From the IMG/VR virus record IMGVR_UViG_3300023235_000989, positions 1 through 59,346 of that record: DNA of 59,346 bases; one strand, given 5' to 3'. Below the pieces are notes generated by a model that saw only the letters and a list, made by a program, of their open reading frames with translations, was not told where the DNA came from and searched no databases. Positions 31,791-39,748 of this stretch are shown here, one piece after another. Position numbers and translations under genes: made by a program. The first letter of the stretch is position 1. Every line of letters starts with the position of its first letter. This DNA comes from a virus.

Positions 31791-33664
31791 AGAATCATTG
31801 CCTCGAACGAATCGGTGTCTTCACTGCCCACTTGCGCGGACGGTTCATTAGTCTTCCCTGCACGCATAAGCTCAACTTGATTCTGAGCCTCAGCCTGCTG
31901 ACGGAAGAAGTTAGCTATCTCGCCACGGGTCTTTTCGGCGGGGACTCCTCGCGATACTTCGACAGATAGCTTCTGCATCCAGTTACGTCGTCCGTCCTCA
32001 TCAATGTCATGCTCGGTTGCATAACCTAGCACCTTTGTGTAGCACCAGACAACGAACGCTTCGTCAGTTGCATCTGCTGGAGGTTGCTGCGCATCGATCT
32101 CAACTAGAGACACAGGCTTATCCCAGGTCTTGTCACGATCCAATGGCGTGATATGGTCTAGGATGAACTCCCATTCCTTATAGTTCTTATCCCAGTCATA
32201 ATGCTTCTCAGCACACTCGCGGGCTTCGACACTCATTGTCTTAAGTCGCTTATGATCACTTAGCATGTCACCCATCTTCTGAGCGCAGTCAGTCATAGAC
32301 GTGGCAGCACGCCAGCAAGTAGTTTCGGGCTCTTCGTAAAGCTGACTGACCTTCATTACCTCGCCACCCTTGTTGACATCGTAAGTCTTCTTGTCGATGT
32401 GGTCATAGTCAGGGACCTTGCCCTTCTCGGAGATGGCAGCGTAGTCAGTCACCAGCACTGGGATACCGCACGCCTTTCCTTCTTGGACGGGCATGCCGCA
32501 GCCTTCCGCAATACTCATCTGCACCATAATGTCAGCCATACCGTAGACTTCGGATAGCTGCTCACGAGTAAGTCCAGCTCCAGTAGTTGGAGTTCTAGCT
32601 GATTGCTGACCGCACTTAGGACACATAATTGTGTGACTTTGGCGTAGGTTAATTGAAGGAGCAACAAACACATCACCACATGTTGTGTTATGACACATGA
32701 ATGTCGAACATACTTCTCGAATGATTCCCTTGCGAGTTACCGGGATACCGTGAGTGCCAGTTTGGATGCGGGCAATAGCACGAGGGAAGTCGATTGACAT
32801 AGCGTTGTCTGGCCATGCAGTATGCATAAGCAAAATTGACTTCTGCACGGTCTCATCATCCGGGAACGCCTTCTTCATAAGCGCGAACGACTGGATGACT
32901 TCCGAGATACGCTTTCGAGCTTGGTTTCGCTGCACCAGCAAGATGATTGGCACGTCAGGCTTGAGACCCCACTTTTGCCTCAGCTCCGCCTTAGCCTTAT
33001 CGTCACGCGGATGGAACGTCTTCAGGTCAACACCTGGACGCATTGGCACAGGGTGTAGCTTGCCGGGCATCTTATCAATACCAATGAACCCAGGCTTGCC
33101 CGGTGGGTCAGAGCGTAACTCTAGACGTGGCGAAGACTTGCGAAGCGAGTCAATACCAAAGTCGGAGTATGCCATGACATAGGTAGCACCGTTATAGGTG
33201 TTGATCCATTCTTCCTTCTGAGGGATCGAGTCAACAGTCGGCATTACCAACCAGTTGAAGTATTTGCGGAATGGGCTTCGCTCTTGGAATGCGACCATCC
33301 ACCAGTCACGAATATCAATTACGATATCAGGACGAAAATCAGAAAGAACATGCTCGAACTTCCATCGACCAAACTGATTAGTGTTCTGTCCTGGCTGAGC
33401 CGGATCCTGCTGTTGGAATACCTGCTCCTCTTCAGGAGTCATTGGTTGGTTGCCGTAGAACTTCCACCGGCCTCGGATAGATCCCTTGATACGGGGATCA
33501 TCATCCCTGGCATAGGAACCGAACTCCGCAATCTCATACTTACCAGTCGCAGCAAGGCGAGGCAGTAGTTGATCGTAGATATTAGAAAATCCCGTGTTTA
33601 GAAAAGACGCTTCTCCGACAAAGAGAATGCGCTTCTTGTAGTCTTCTTTACTCTCGACACCCAT
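31787..33664 (-). CDS. glycosyltransferase family 4 with an inserted zinc ribbon
   Basis: 625 residues. The N-terminal half begins ILFVGEASFLNTGFSNIYDQLLPRLAATG, with HPVPMRPGVDLKTFHP and VPIILLVQRNQARKRISEVIQSF. The C-terminal half has VYGMADIMVQMSIAEGCGMPVQEGKACGIPVL, the retaining GT4 acid motif (AEGCGMPVQE). Between them sits a four-Cys cluster, CHNTTC (C324, C329) and CPKC (C348, C351), an unusual insertion. A C-terminal extension of about 120 residues follows. It is the first gene of the glycan island and overlaps the homing scar at its stop. Confidence 0.8.
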   Translation of the reverse strand: MGVESKEDYKKRILFVGEASFLNTGFSNIYDQLLPRLAATGKYEIAEFGSYARDDDPRIKGSIRGRWKFYGNQPMTPEEEQVFQQQDPAQPGQNTNQFGRWKFEHVLSDFRPDIVIDIRDWWMVAFQERSPFRKYFNWLVMPTVDSIPQKEEWINTYNGATYVMAYSDFGIDSLRKSSPRLELRSDPPGKPGFIGIDKMPGKLHPVPMRPGVDLKTFHPRDDKAKAELRQKWGLKPDVPIILLVQRNQARKRISEVIQSFALMKKAFPDDETVQKSILLMHTAWPDNAMSIDFPRAIARIQTGTHGIPVTRKGIIREVCSTFMCHNTTCGDVFVAPSINLRQSHTIMCPKCGQQSARTPTTGAGLTREQLSEVYGMADIMVQMSIAEGCGMPVQEGKACGIPVLVTDYAAISEKGKVPDYDHIDKKTYDVNKGGEVMKVSQLYEEPETTCWRAATSMTDCAQKMGDMLSDHKRLKTMSVEARECAEKHYDWDKNYKEWEFILDHITPLDRDKTWDKPVSLVEIDAQQPPADATDEAFVVWCYTKVLGYATEHDIDEDGRRNWMQKLSVEVSRGVPAEKTRGEIANFFRQQAEAQNQVELMRAGKTNEPSAQVGSEDTDSFEAMIL

Positions 33665-33685
33665 GCAGTTCCTTATTTATCCTGT

Positions 33686-34324
33686 CTAGCTGTCCTGGCC
33701 CCATGCCAGGATCTTGTCACGAATAGATGCTTTGATAACGAATAAGGTGGAGCGACTCACCGCCATCTCCGTTACGATATCATCCATCGAATAGTTACTT
33801 GTTACTAAGTTGACGAACTTCAATTCCTGTTCAGTCAATCCGATCTCATCTAGCACCTTAAAGATGCTGCCTTCTTCAGGAGAAGTGTCATCGACTACCT
33901 CAATCTGATTGGGATCAACGGAACGATTCTCAACTAGTCCTAGTAAAGAAAGAAAAGTAGCCCGGGTTTTGATTCCGAGCTTAGCCATGATCTCCGCATC
34001 GTCAACTCCGTCTCGCCTCATACGATGAACGGCATTGGCTTGACGGCGCACTTTCTCATCAACCGTAAATACGTTACTGAATGAGTTGGCTTGCTCTAAT
34101 AGAGCGTGGCGGATACACTTACGTATATAGGATGGGAGAGACCCAAGTGATGGATCGTATGACTTCAGCGCAACCACAAGTGCTAGAGCACCTGCCTGTT
34201 GTAGATCTTGCGTATCTACGACTGCTGGGTTATTTACCACGATCGAGTTAATCAGAGATCTGATTAAGCCTCGATGCTTGAGATATACCTTATCTGGAGA
34301 TTGATCCATCCTACACAACGTCAT
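33686..34324 (-). CDS. sigma-70-family RNA polymerase factor
   Basis: 212 residues. Region 2 is clear: LIRSLINSIVVNNPAVVDTQDLQQAGALALVVALKSYDPSLGSLPSYIRKCIRHALLEQA (approximately residues 20-80), where DLQQAGALALVVALKSYDP is the core-binding and -10-recognition block. A region 3/4-like C-terminus follows (LTEQELKFVNLVTSNYSMDDIVTEMAVSRSTLFVIKASIRDKI, about 163-206), with an HTH. There is no region 1. It lies between SSB and the glycan island, overlapping neither. It is the best local candidate to read the repeated GCACGAAA-N10-GACACATAAT element. Confidence 0.72.
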   Translation of the reverse strand: MTLCRMDQSPDKVYLKHRGLIRSLINSIVVNNPAVVDTQDLQQAGALALVVALKSYDPSLGSLPSYIRKCIRHALLEQANSFSNVFTVDEKVRRQANAVHRMRRDGVDDAEIMAKLGIKTRATFLSLLGLVENRSVDPNQIEVVDDTSPEEGSIFKVLDEIGLTEQELKFVNLVTSNYSMDDIVTEMAVSRSTLFVIKASIRDKILAWGQDS

Positions 34325-34338
34325 GGCAACTAGACCCC

Positions 34339-34755
34339 CTAGAAGGGGATCGGAGCGGACTCGCTGCCCTGCGACGAGGAGCGATCATTACCACCACTAG
34401 CTTGACCACCACCAGCATTAGCGGTTGCATCTTCGTTGTCCGAACGACGGGTGCTTGTGGTCGCAGTAATACTATTCACATTCACCTGGACACGGCTTAC
34501 CTTAACGCCTTCCTTATTCTCATAACTATCCTGTTCAAGGTCACCCGTGATAAAAATGCCCATACCCTTGGTGAAGTCACGCATGATATCTGCACGCTTG
34601 CCCCAGGCGATAGCGTCGATAAAGTTTGCCTTACGCTTCTCGTCACGACCGCGATTATACGCGATAGAGAACACTGCGCGCTGCTTGTCACCCTCTCCAA
34701 AGAACTGGGGGTCACGCGAAAGGCGACCGACTACAACTGCTGATCCTTGATCCAT
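34339..34755 (-). CDS. ssb: single-stranded DNA-binding protein (OB fold)
   Basis: 138 residues: an OB-fold start GSAVVVGRLSRDPQFFGEG, then AVFSIAYNRGRDEKRKANFIDAIAWGKRADIMRDF, GIFITGDLEQDSYENKEGVKVSRVQVNV, and a disordered Gly/Ser/Asn-rich tail ending in the acidic-type tip APIPF. The tip matches the SSB C-terminal PIPF-like peptide that binds replication partners. Essential companion of the polymerase and helicase in this block. Confidence 0.9.
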   Translation of the reverse strand: MDQGSAVVVGRLSRDPQFFGEGDKQRAVFSIAYNRGRDEKRKANFIDAIAWGKRADIMRDFTKGMGIFITGDLEQDSYENKEGVKVSRVQVNVNSITATTSTRRSDNEDATANAGGGQASGGNDRSSSQGSESAPIPF

Positions 34756-34766
34756 ATTTTTTTTTC

Positions 34767-35273
34767 CTACTGACTTGGTTTTCTAACTGCCAAAAAGATT
34801 CCAGAGGCTCGAATTTGAACGAGACTCAAGAAGTCATCCACAATACCCTCATCTTCTGCAATTTGAATGATCTCAGCATTAAGGACACCAACCTCATCAT
34901 ATCTAGAATATACGTTGAGTAGCGCCGTCTGCTGAGAAACAAACATCGTGATGTCTGCCTCATTCCCTTTTAAGGTTGGGGGTAAAAACTGCACATCGGA
35001 GAGACACTCTCCCATGTGGTTGATAATCGTTAGGTCTCCTGGCTTGACCTCGAAGGTTCGAACTAAGCTAGCTGTAACCGTGCGGATGAATTGCTCAGCC
35101 GCAAGTTCAGTTACCATAATCGGACCTTCACTAAAGGATGTTACAAATCCTGTCGATTGATTTTCGTCAAAGATACACCACCGGAAGTCCATTGTCTGCT
35201 TCTCGTCTTTATCGACGATGACAATCTTGACAGTTCCATGAATGCCATTAATGGTAGTAGTGATCTTGGCCAT
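34767..35273 (-). CDS. hypothetical protein, 168 aa, first gene after promoter copy 4
   Basis: Beta-rich N-terminus (TINGIHGTVKIVIVD) and a C-terminal part with VSQQTALLNVYSRYDEVGVLNAEIIQIAEDEG. There is no recognised motif. The ATG lies only six bases after the ATAAT box of the promoter copy, with AGAGG between. It precedes ssb and is co-transcribed with it. It may be a small transcription or replication regulator, but nothing shows this directly. Confidence 0.5.
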   Translation of the reverse strand: MAKITTTINGIHGTVKIVIVDKDEKQTMDFRWCIFDENQSTGFVTSFSEGPIMVTELAAEQFIRTVTASLVRTFEVKPGDLTIINHMGECLSDVQFLPPTLKGNEADITMFVSQQTALLNVYSRYDEVGVLNAEIIQIAEDEGIVDDFLSLVQIRASGIFLAVRKPSQ

Positions 35274-35279
35274 ACCTCT

Positions 35280-35307
35280 ATTATGTGTCTAGATGCTAAA
35301 TTCGTAT
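35280..35307 (-). promoter_or_regulatory. candidate phage promoter, copy 4
   Basis: Minus strand: ATACGAAT, ten bases, GACACATAAT. The upstream box differs from the consensus mainly in its first two bases. Located in the short gap between the 77-codon gene and the next ATG at 35273; the mRNA would be leaderless or nearly so. Confidence 0.55.
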
Positions 35308-35308
35308 G

Positions 35309-35542
35309 CTATTTTTCAGACTTATCTAAAACAACTTTACGTTCCAAAACTAGATACGGAAAGTTAAATCCAGCCCACACAGCCCTCCAGCCTTCGTTCT
35401 CTGCAAGTGCATTTAGGAATTCGAAAAAACCAGCACCACCTAGCGTCGGCGGGTTAGCAGGATCATTCGCCGTCCGCATAGCCTCAAGCTTTTCACACAC
35501 ATTATCCGGGACCTTAACTTCCTTGTATTCCATATAACTCAT
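35309..35542 (-). CDS. hypothetical small protein, 77 aa
   Basis: Sequence such as MEYKEVKVPDNVCEKLEAMR, PPTLGGAGFFEFLNALAENEGW and VLERKVVLDKSEK suggests a compact alpha/beta protein. No family is recognised. It shares its initiation A with the stop of the polymerase gene (TAATG), so translation is coupled to DNA polymerase. It may be an accessory factor, without direct support. Confidence 0.45.
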   Translation of the reverse strand: MSYMEYKEVKVPDNVCEKLEAMRTANDPANPPTLGGAGFFEFLNALAENEGWRAVWAGFNFPYLVLERKVVLDKSEK

Positions 35543-38500
35543 TACAACAACCTCATTTGATTTACGATTAGTCCTCGATCGGACATCTTACCATTTACAG
35601 ATACAACATCACCTACGCCAATTCCCATCAATCTGACTTTGTCATAAAGATCTGGGAAAATACATGAGCCATCTAGACTATATGTAGAGTCACTTAAGGT
35701 GATAAACGACATGAGACGACCTTGCGTTTTACCACGCTTAACCGTCACTTCCTTCATTTCTTCGACGACCACGCAGAGATTAACGTAAGTCCCCGGAGGC
35801 ATGCCGGTGCCTACATCTCGACACGTGTGCTTCGCCCCACTCATGGCCCGCTCAAGGTCAGCCATGCTGCCCGAAAGCGTAGCTCCGAGGTAAGCCTTCT
35901 CCCATACCAGAAGCTGAGCCACTGTGTCTCTGTGGCTCTCCTGGTTAAACTCGTCGATCAAGACTCTGATCTTTGCTCTGCGGTTCACATTGGGAACCGC
36001 CATCTTCTTTTCCTTCCGCTCATCTAGCGTAGTCTCGTCCGTGAGCGCCGTAAGCTGCTCTAGGAGGACCCCGGGATAAAAGCCTAGGTTGGAACGCTCC
36101 TTATCCGTCAGTGCGTCCCAGAGGGCATACTGCGCCTTCATGGAGCGTCTGGCGATGCCGTAGCCATCTAGTGCGCCAGCACAGATGAATGCTTCGACTA
36201 CCTGCTTATTCATCTTACTTGTAGAGGCAAGATTAAGGAACTCGGTAAAGGTCTTAGCGCCCTGGCAGGCTTTAACTGACTTAAGTGCAGACACTCCGAC
36301 TCCCTTGATGTGAGAGAAACCATACGAGATAGTCGTTGGACCCACGATGGCGAAGTCGATCTCGCTAGTCTCAATACGTGGCGGAACCACATCGATATCC
36401 TTCAGCTTGCCATCATTCACAAACTGAGCGATAACATCCTGTGGGGTTCGTTGTTGGTTAGCCTTATCCTTGGCGTGCATCAAATTGGCGGTCATGAACT
36501 CTAGGAAGTAGTTGGCCTTTACCCATGCGGTCCAGTAAGCCATAACAGCATAGCCAACCGCGTGACTCTTGTTAAAGCCATAGCCAGCCTGCTTCTCAAT
36601 CCAGCCCCAAATCTCTTCTGCAACCTTCTTGGTTACGTTCTTTGCTGCGCCATCCATGAACTCCTTCTTCTTCTGTCGAAGTTCTTCTGGCTTCTTCTTA
36701 CCAATAACCTTTCGGACAGCATCAGCATCCTTTAGGTCCATTCCAGCAACAGCCTGACAGATAGCCATAACCTGCTCCTGGTAAAGCAAGATGCCCTTCG
36801 TCGGCTCTAGGATAGGCTCAAGGATTGGGTCAATGTAGCTCGGAGTCTCTTCACCACTCTTGATCTTCGCGTAACTCTCAGACATCCCCGTGTCCAAACA
36901 CGCAGGACGAATGATAGCCACAAGTTCAGCGATCTCTTCAATTGTCTGTGGCTGACACTTCTTAGACCATGACTTACCTAAGTTAGACTCTAGTTGAAAT
37001 ACACCTTGGTTGTATCCATCACCTAGTAGCTGAAATACCTTCTTGTCATCTAGAGGGAGTTCTAGTAGCTCGTAGGTCTTGCCATGGCGCTGCTTGATTA
37101 GCCCGAGTGCAGTCTTAAGAACGTCGAGTGTCGCGATTCCCAAGATATCCACCTTGAGCAGACCAAGCGCATCAACCGAATCCATGTCCCAGCCGCAGAT
37201 CAAGTCTTCCTTTCTAGCGCCCTTTACGAGGGGGACACCAGCACGGCAGAAATCATCATCAGCAATAACAACCGCAGCAGCATGAACTCCGCTAGTTTTA
37301 TAGCACCCCTCAAGACGACCCGCAATGTCGAACAACTCTTTCCAGGACGTTGTTCTAATGACTCTTCCTCCTCGGATGATATCGAATGGTTTTGCATCTT
37401 CTGAATACTCCTTCAGCTTTGGGACTGCCGCGATAGCCTCTTTAAGACTGATCGAACCATGGTCCTCGTTCTTAGCTGGGATCAAGCCAGCGATAAGGCT
37501 CTTGACGCTTTCGTCAATACCCGCAACCTTAAATACATCTCGGATGACTTGTTTGGCACCTAGAGATGATAGGGTGACGATCTGCGCCACTCGTTGTTCG
37601 CCAAAGCGCTTTCGAATATAGGCGATGACCTCGTCGCGCCGACTTTTCTCCACGTCAGTATCAATATCTGGCATGGAGCCCTTACGACCAGCGTTGTAGA
37701 ATCGCTCCCAGATCAGACCATACTGAATCGGATCGATCTGCGTGATACCCAGTAGGAAACTAGCAAGCGAGCCACCAGCAGAACCGCGGCTCGGACCAAG
37801 CATTACATCATTCTTACGACAGTAGTCAGTAATGTCGGACACGATCAGGAAGTAGTCTTCTAGACCGGCACCCTCGATGTCTTTAAGTTCGTGTTTAACG
37901 CGAGCAGCGTAGACACCCTTAGGGTCCTTGATGTCACGGCGGGTCCAACCTTCACGCAGCTTCTCCCTGAGGATCTCGATAGATGGGCGCGGATCCTCTG
38001 TTGGATAAGTCGGCAGGCGCATCTTGTTGAGATCTAGCACTGCGTTGCATCGGTCTGAGATCTCTCGCGTGATGTCTACCTCTGACGGCTTAATGTCAGA
38101 GTCTGTTAGGACAAGCTTCCTGTTTTTAATGTAGAATTCGTTGGTGGAGAATCCACTCTCCCCCTGTGGGACTCCAACCTTTCCCCACGCCATAGCCTTT
38201 AGAAAGCCATGCGCGGTAGCGTCGTCCTGGTTGACATAGTGCGCGTCTTGTGTCGCCACTGTCTTCAACCCCATCTCTCCCGCCATCTGACGGACCCTCT
38301 TGTTGATCAAGAGCTGCTCTGGGATACCACCGTCTTGGACTTCTAGAAACAAGTTGTCCGGTCCTAGGATTCGCTTCAGCTCATTAGCAAAGCGATACGC
38401 CTCTGGAACGTTAGCTGCTTCCTTAAGCTTGGACTCTTCGCCGGGGACTGGCCATGACATCTTATCAAACAACCAGTAGGAGATAGGACCGTGCATGCAC

Positions 38501-38901
38501 GCAGTTAGGACAATCAACCCCTCCTTATGACGCTCAAGGTCCTTAAGGTCAATACGTGGCTTGTAGAAGAAGTTCTCGTTTGCGCGGGTGGTTAGCTGCA
38601 CGATGTTATTCAATCCAACCTCGTTTTCCGCAAGCACAACTAGGTGATGTGCATGACGGTTCTTAAGGTCGTGCTCGTCCGTCATGTAGAACTCACTACC
38701 AAGGATCGGCTTGATTCCAGCCTTCTGGCACTCCTTGAAGAACTCTACCCAGGCAAAGATATTACCATGGTTGGTAATAGCCATGGCGTCCAACCCTAGC
38801 TCCTTTGCCCTAGCAACCATATTCTTGATAGAGGCTTGACCATCAAGAAAGCTGTGACTTGAGTGATTGTGGAGGTGGACGATTTCGTTATTTTTAGTCA
38901 T
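35542..38901 (-). CDS. dnaE: DNA polymerase III alpha-type (DnaE) replicative polymerase with PHP domain
   Basis: 1119 residues. The N-terminal PHP domain carries HLHNHSSHS (residues 8-16), TNHGN, GSEFY, HAHHL, LTACMHG and TQDAH, so all metal-ligand positions of an active PHP look present. The polymerase has PDIDTD (411-416, catalytic D414 and D416), the lysine/RRDEVI helix and LLKVDILGIATL with the third Asp, then HhH and a C-terminal OB region (GTYVNLCVVVEEM). Start at 38901 follows GAAGAGAGAC; a longer frame would overlap the upstream gene by about 70 bases. A main replicase of the phage. Confidence 0.92.
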   Translation of the reverse strand: MTKNNEIVHLHNHSSHSFLDGQASIKNMVARAKELGLDAMAITNHGNIFAWVEFFKECQKAGIKPILGSEFYMTDEHDLKNRHAHHLVVLAENEVGLNNIVQLTTRANENFFYKPRIDLKDLERHKEGLIVLTACMHGPISYWLFDKMSWPVPGEESKLKEAANVPEAYRFANELKRILGPDNLFLEVQDGGIPEQLLINKRVRQMAGEMGLKTVATQDAHYVNQDDATAHGFLKAMAWGKVGVPQGESGFSTNEFYIKNRKLVLTDSDIKPSEVDITREISDRCNAVLDLNKMRLPTYPTEDPRPSIEILREKLREGWTRRDIKDPKGVYAARVKHELKDIEGAGLEDYFLIVSDITDYCRKNDVMLGPSRGSAGGSLASFLLGITQIDPIQYGLIWERFYNAGRKGSMPDIDTDVEKSRRDEVIAYIRKRFGEQRVAQIVTLSSLGAKQVIRDVFKVAGIDESVKSLIAGLIPAKNEDHGSISLKEAIAAVPKLKEYSEDAKPFDIIRGGRVIRTTSWKELFDIAGRLEGCYKTSGVHAAAVVIADDDFCRAGVPLVKGARKEDLICGWDMDSVDALGLLKVDILGIATLDVLKTALGLIKQRHGKTYELLELPLDDKKVFQLLGDGYNQGVFQLESNLGKSWSKKCQPQTIEEIAELVAIIRPACLDTGMSESYAKIKSGEETPSYIDPILEPILEPTKGILLYQEQVMAICQAVAGMDLKDADAVRKVIGKKKPEELRQKKKEFMDGAAKNVTKKVAEEIWGWIEKQAGYGFNKSHAVGYAVMAYWTAWVKANYFLEFMTANLMHAKDKANQQRTPQDVIAQFVNDGKLKDIDVVPPRIETSEIDFAIVGPTTISYGFSHIKGVGVSALKSVKACQGAKTFTEFLNLASTSKMNKQVVEAFICAGALDGYGIARRSMKAQYALWDALTDKERSNLGFYPGVLLEQLTALTDETTLDERKEKKMAVPNVNRRAKIRVLIDEFNQESHRDTVAQLLVWEKAYLGATLSGSMADLERAMSGAKHTCRDVGTGMPPGTYVNLCVVVEEMKEVTVKRGKTQGRLMSFITLSDSTYSLDGSCIFPDLYDKVRLMGIGVGDVVSVNGKMSDRGLIVNQMRLL

Positions 38902-39307
38902 TTCGTAGTCTCTCTTCGCCTTGGCCTTTGCCGTAGCCTTCATGTCTGTCTTGTCGTCTTCCACCGCCCATCTCTTTATTAAGTTTGTCGAGGACGCGCT
39001 TGCGATGTCTGTCTGCCATCTTAGTTTCCAACTCTTCCTCCTTGCGCTTGTAGTTGTCTGGATTCAACTGCTGGTAGCGTTCCATGCTGACATATCCCTT
39101 TGTCCCGCCAAGAACAGAGGGTCCGTCACCGGAGGTATGATAAGACATGCTGGCAGAGCTGCACTTCTCACACGTCTCAGTCTTTGTCTTTTTATCCTCA
39201 TCCAGATATTGACCTTCAATCTGATAGAAGCACTTATCGGACTTGATCTTTAACGATTGAATATGAGTGCAGTTGTCGCATTCAAAGTAGATTGTAAACG
39301 TGTTCAT
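38894..39307 (-). CDS. zinc-ribbon protein with basic coiled tail
   Basis: 137 residues. An N-terminal ribbon has CDNC (residues 10-13) and, after a beta-rich spacer, CEKC (near 47-50). The second half is a charged helical stretch (YKRKEEELETKMADRHRKRVLDKL) and a Gly/Arg/His tail. Similar to FmdB-like small zinc-binding proteins. First gene after promoter copy 5; its stop overlaps the polymerase start by eight bases. Confidence 0.55.
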   Translation of the reverse strand: MNTFTIYFECDNCTHIQSLKIKSDKCFYQIEGQYLDEDKKTKTETCEKCSSASMSYHTSGDGPSVLGGTKGYVSMERYQQLNPDNYKRKEEELETKMADRHRKRVLDKLNKEMGGGRRQDRHEGYGKGQGEERLRND

Positions 39308-39318
39308 GTCCTGTCCTT

Positions 39319-39346
39319 ATTATGTGTCGACATAGCAAAATCGTGC
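39319..39346 (-). promoter_or_regulatory. candidate phage promoter, copy 5
   Basis: Minus strand: GCACGATT, ten bases, GACACATAAT. Located in the gap between the SprT-like gene and the zinc-ribbon gene; ATAAT ends 11 bases before the ATG at 39307, with AGGACAGG between. Confidence 0.6.
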
Positions 39347-39361
39347 TGTGTTTCTTGCAAC

Positions 39362-39748
39362 TTAGTCTTCTATGTAAGCCCTGTAGAGCTTTCCGTATGC
39401 ACGAGCAAAGACATCACTATGATCCTTACCTTGCTCTACTTCATTCCAGGTTAAGGCGTGAGCCCATTCGTGGAGGATAGTGTCAAATTGCTGAGACCAC
39501 GAACAACTCTTATTGATAGTGATTAGAAAATACTTCTTGGCTTTTGGCCCGTCACTATTAACTAAAGAGCACCATCCGAAAATCTTCCGTTTGATGATCT
39601 CGCCAGTAAGCCTGCGAACTTTGATGGGTGCGACTGCTGGGAAGTCCGCACGTAACAGCTTTAGAATAAGCCTAAACTTTTGACTTACGCTGAGATCCTT
39701 TGGTTGGCCAAGAAGATACTTGGCGCGATCGTCTGGAACATCATTCAC
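39362..39748 (-). CDS. SprT-like zinc metalloprotease
   Basis: 128 residues with ILHEWAHALTW: H93, E94 and H97 form the HExxH site, and H110 in KDHSDVFARAYG is the probable third ligand, as in SprT/Spartan proteins. The preceding segment (FGWCSLVNSDGPKAKKYFLITINK) is the usual strand before the active helix. Spartan-type enzymes digest DNA-protein crosslinks, which would suit a gene placed between a RecB-like nuclease and the replication genes. The cellular substrate is inferred. Confidence 0.75.
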   Translation of the reverse strand: MNDVPDDRAKYLLGQPKDLSVSQKFRLILKLLRADFPAVAPIKVRRLTGEIIKRKIFGWCSLVNSDGPKAKKYFLITINKSCSWSQQFDTILHEWAHALTWNEVEQGKDHSDVFARAYGKLYRAYIED

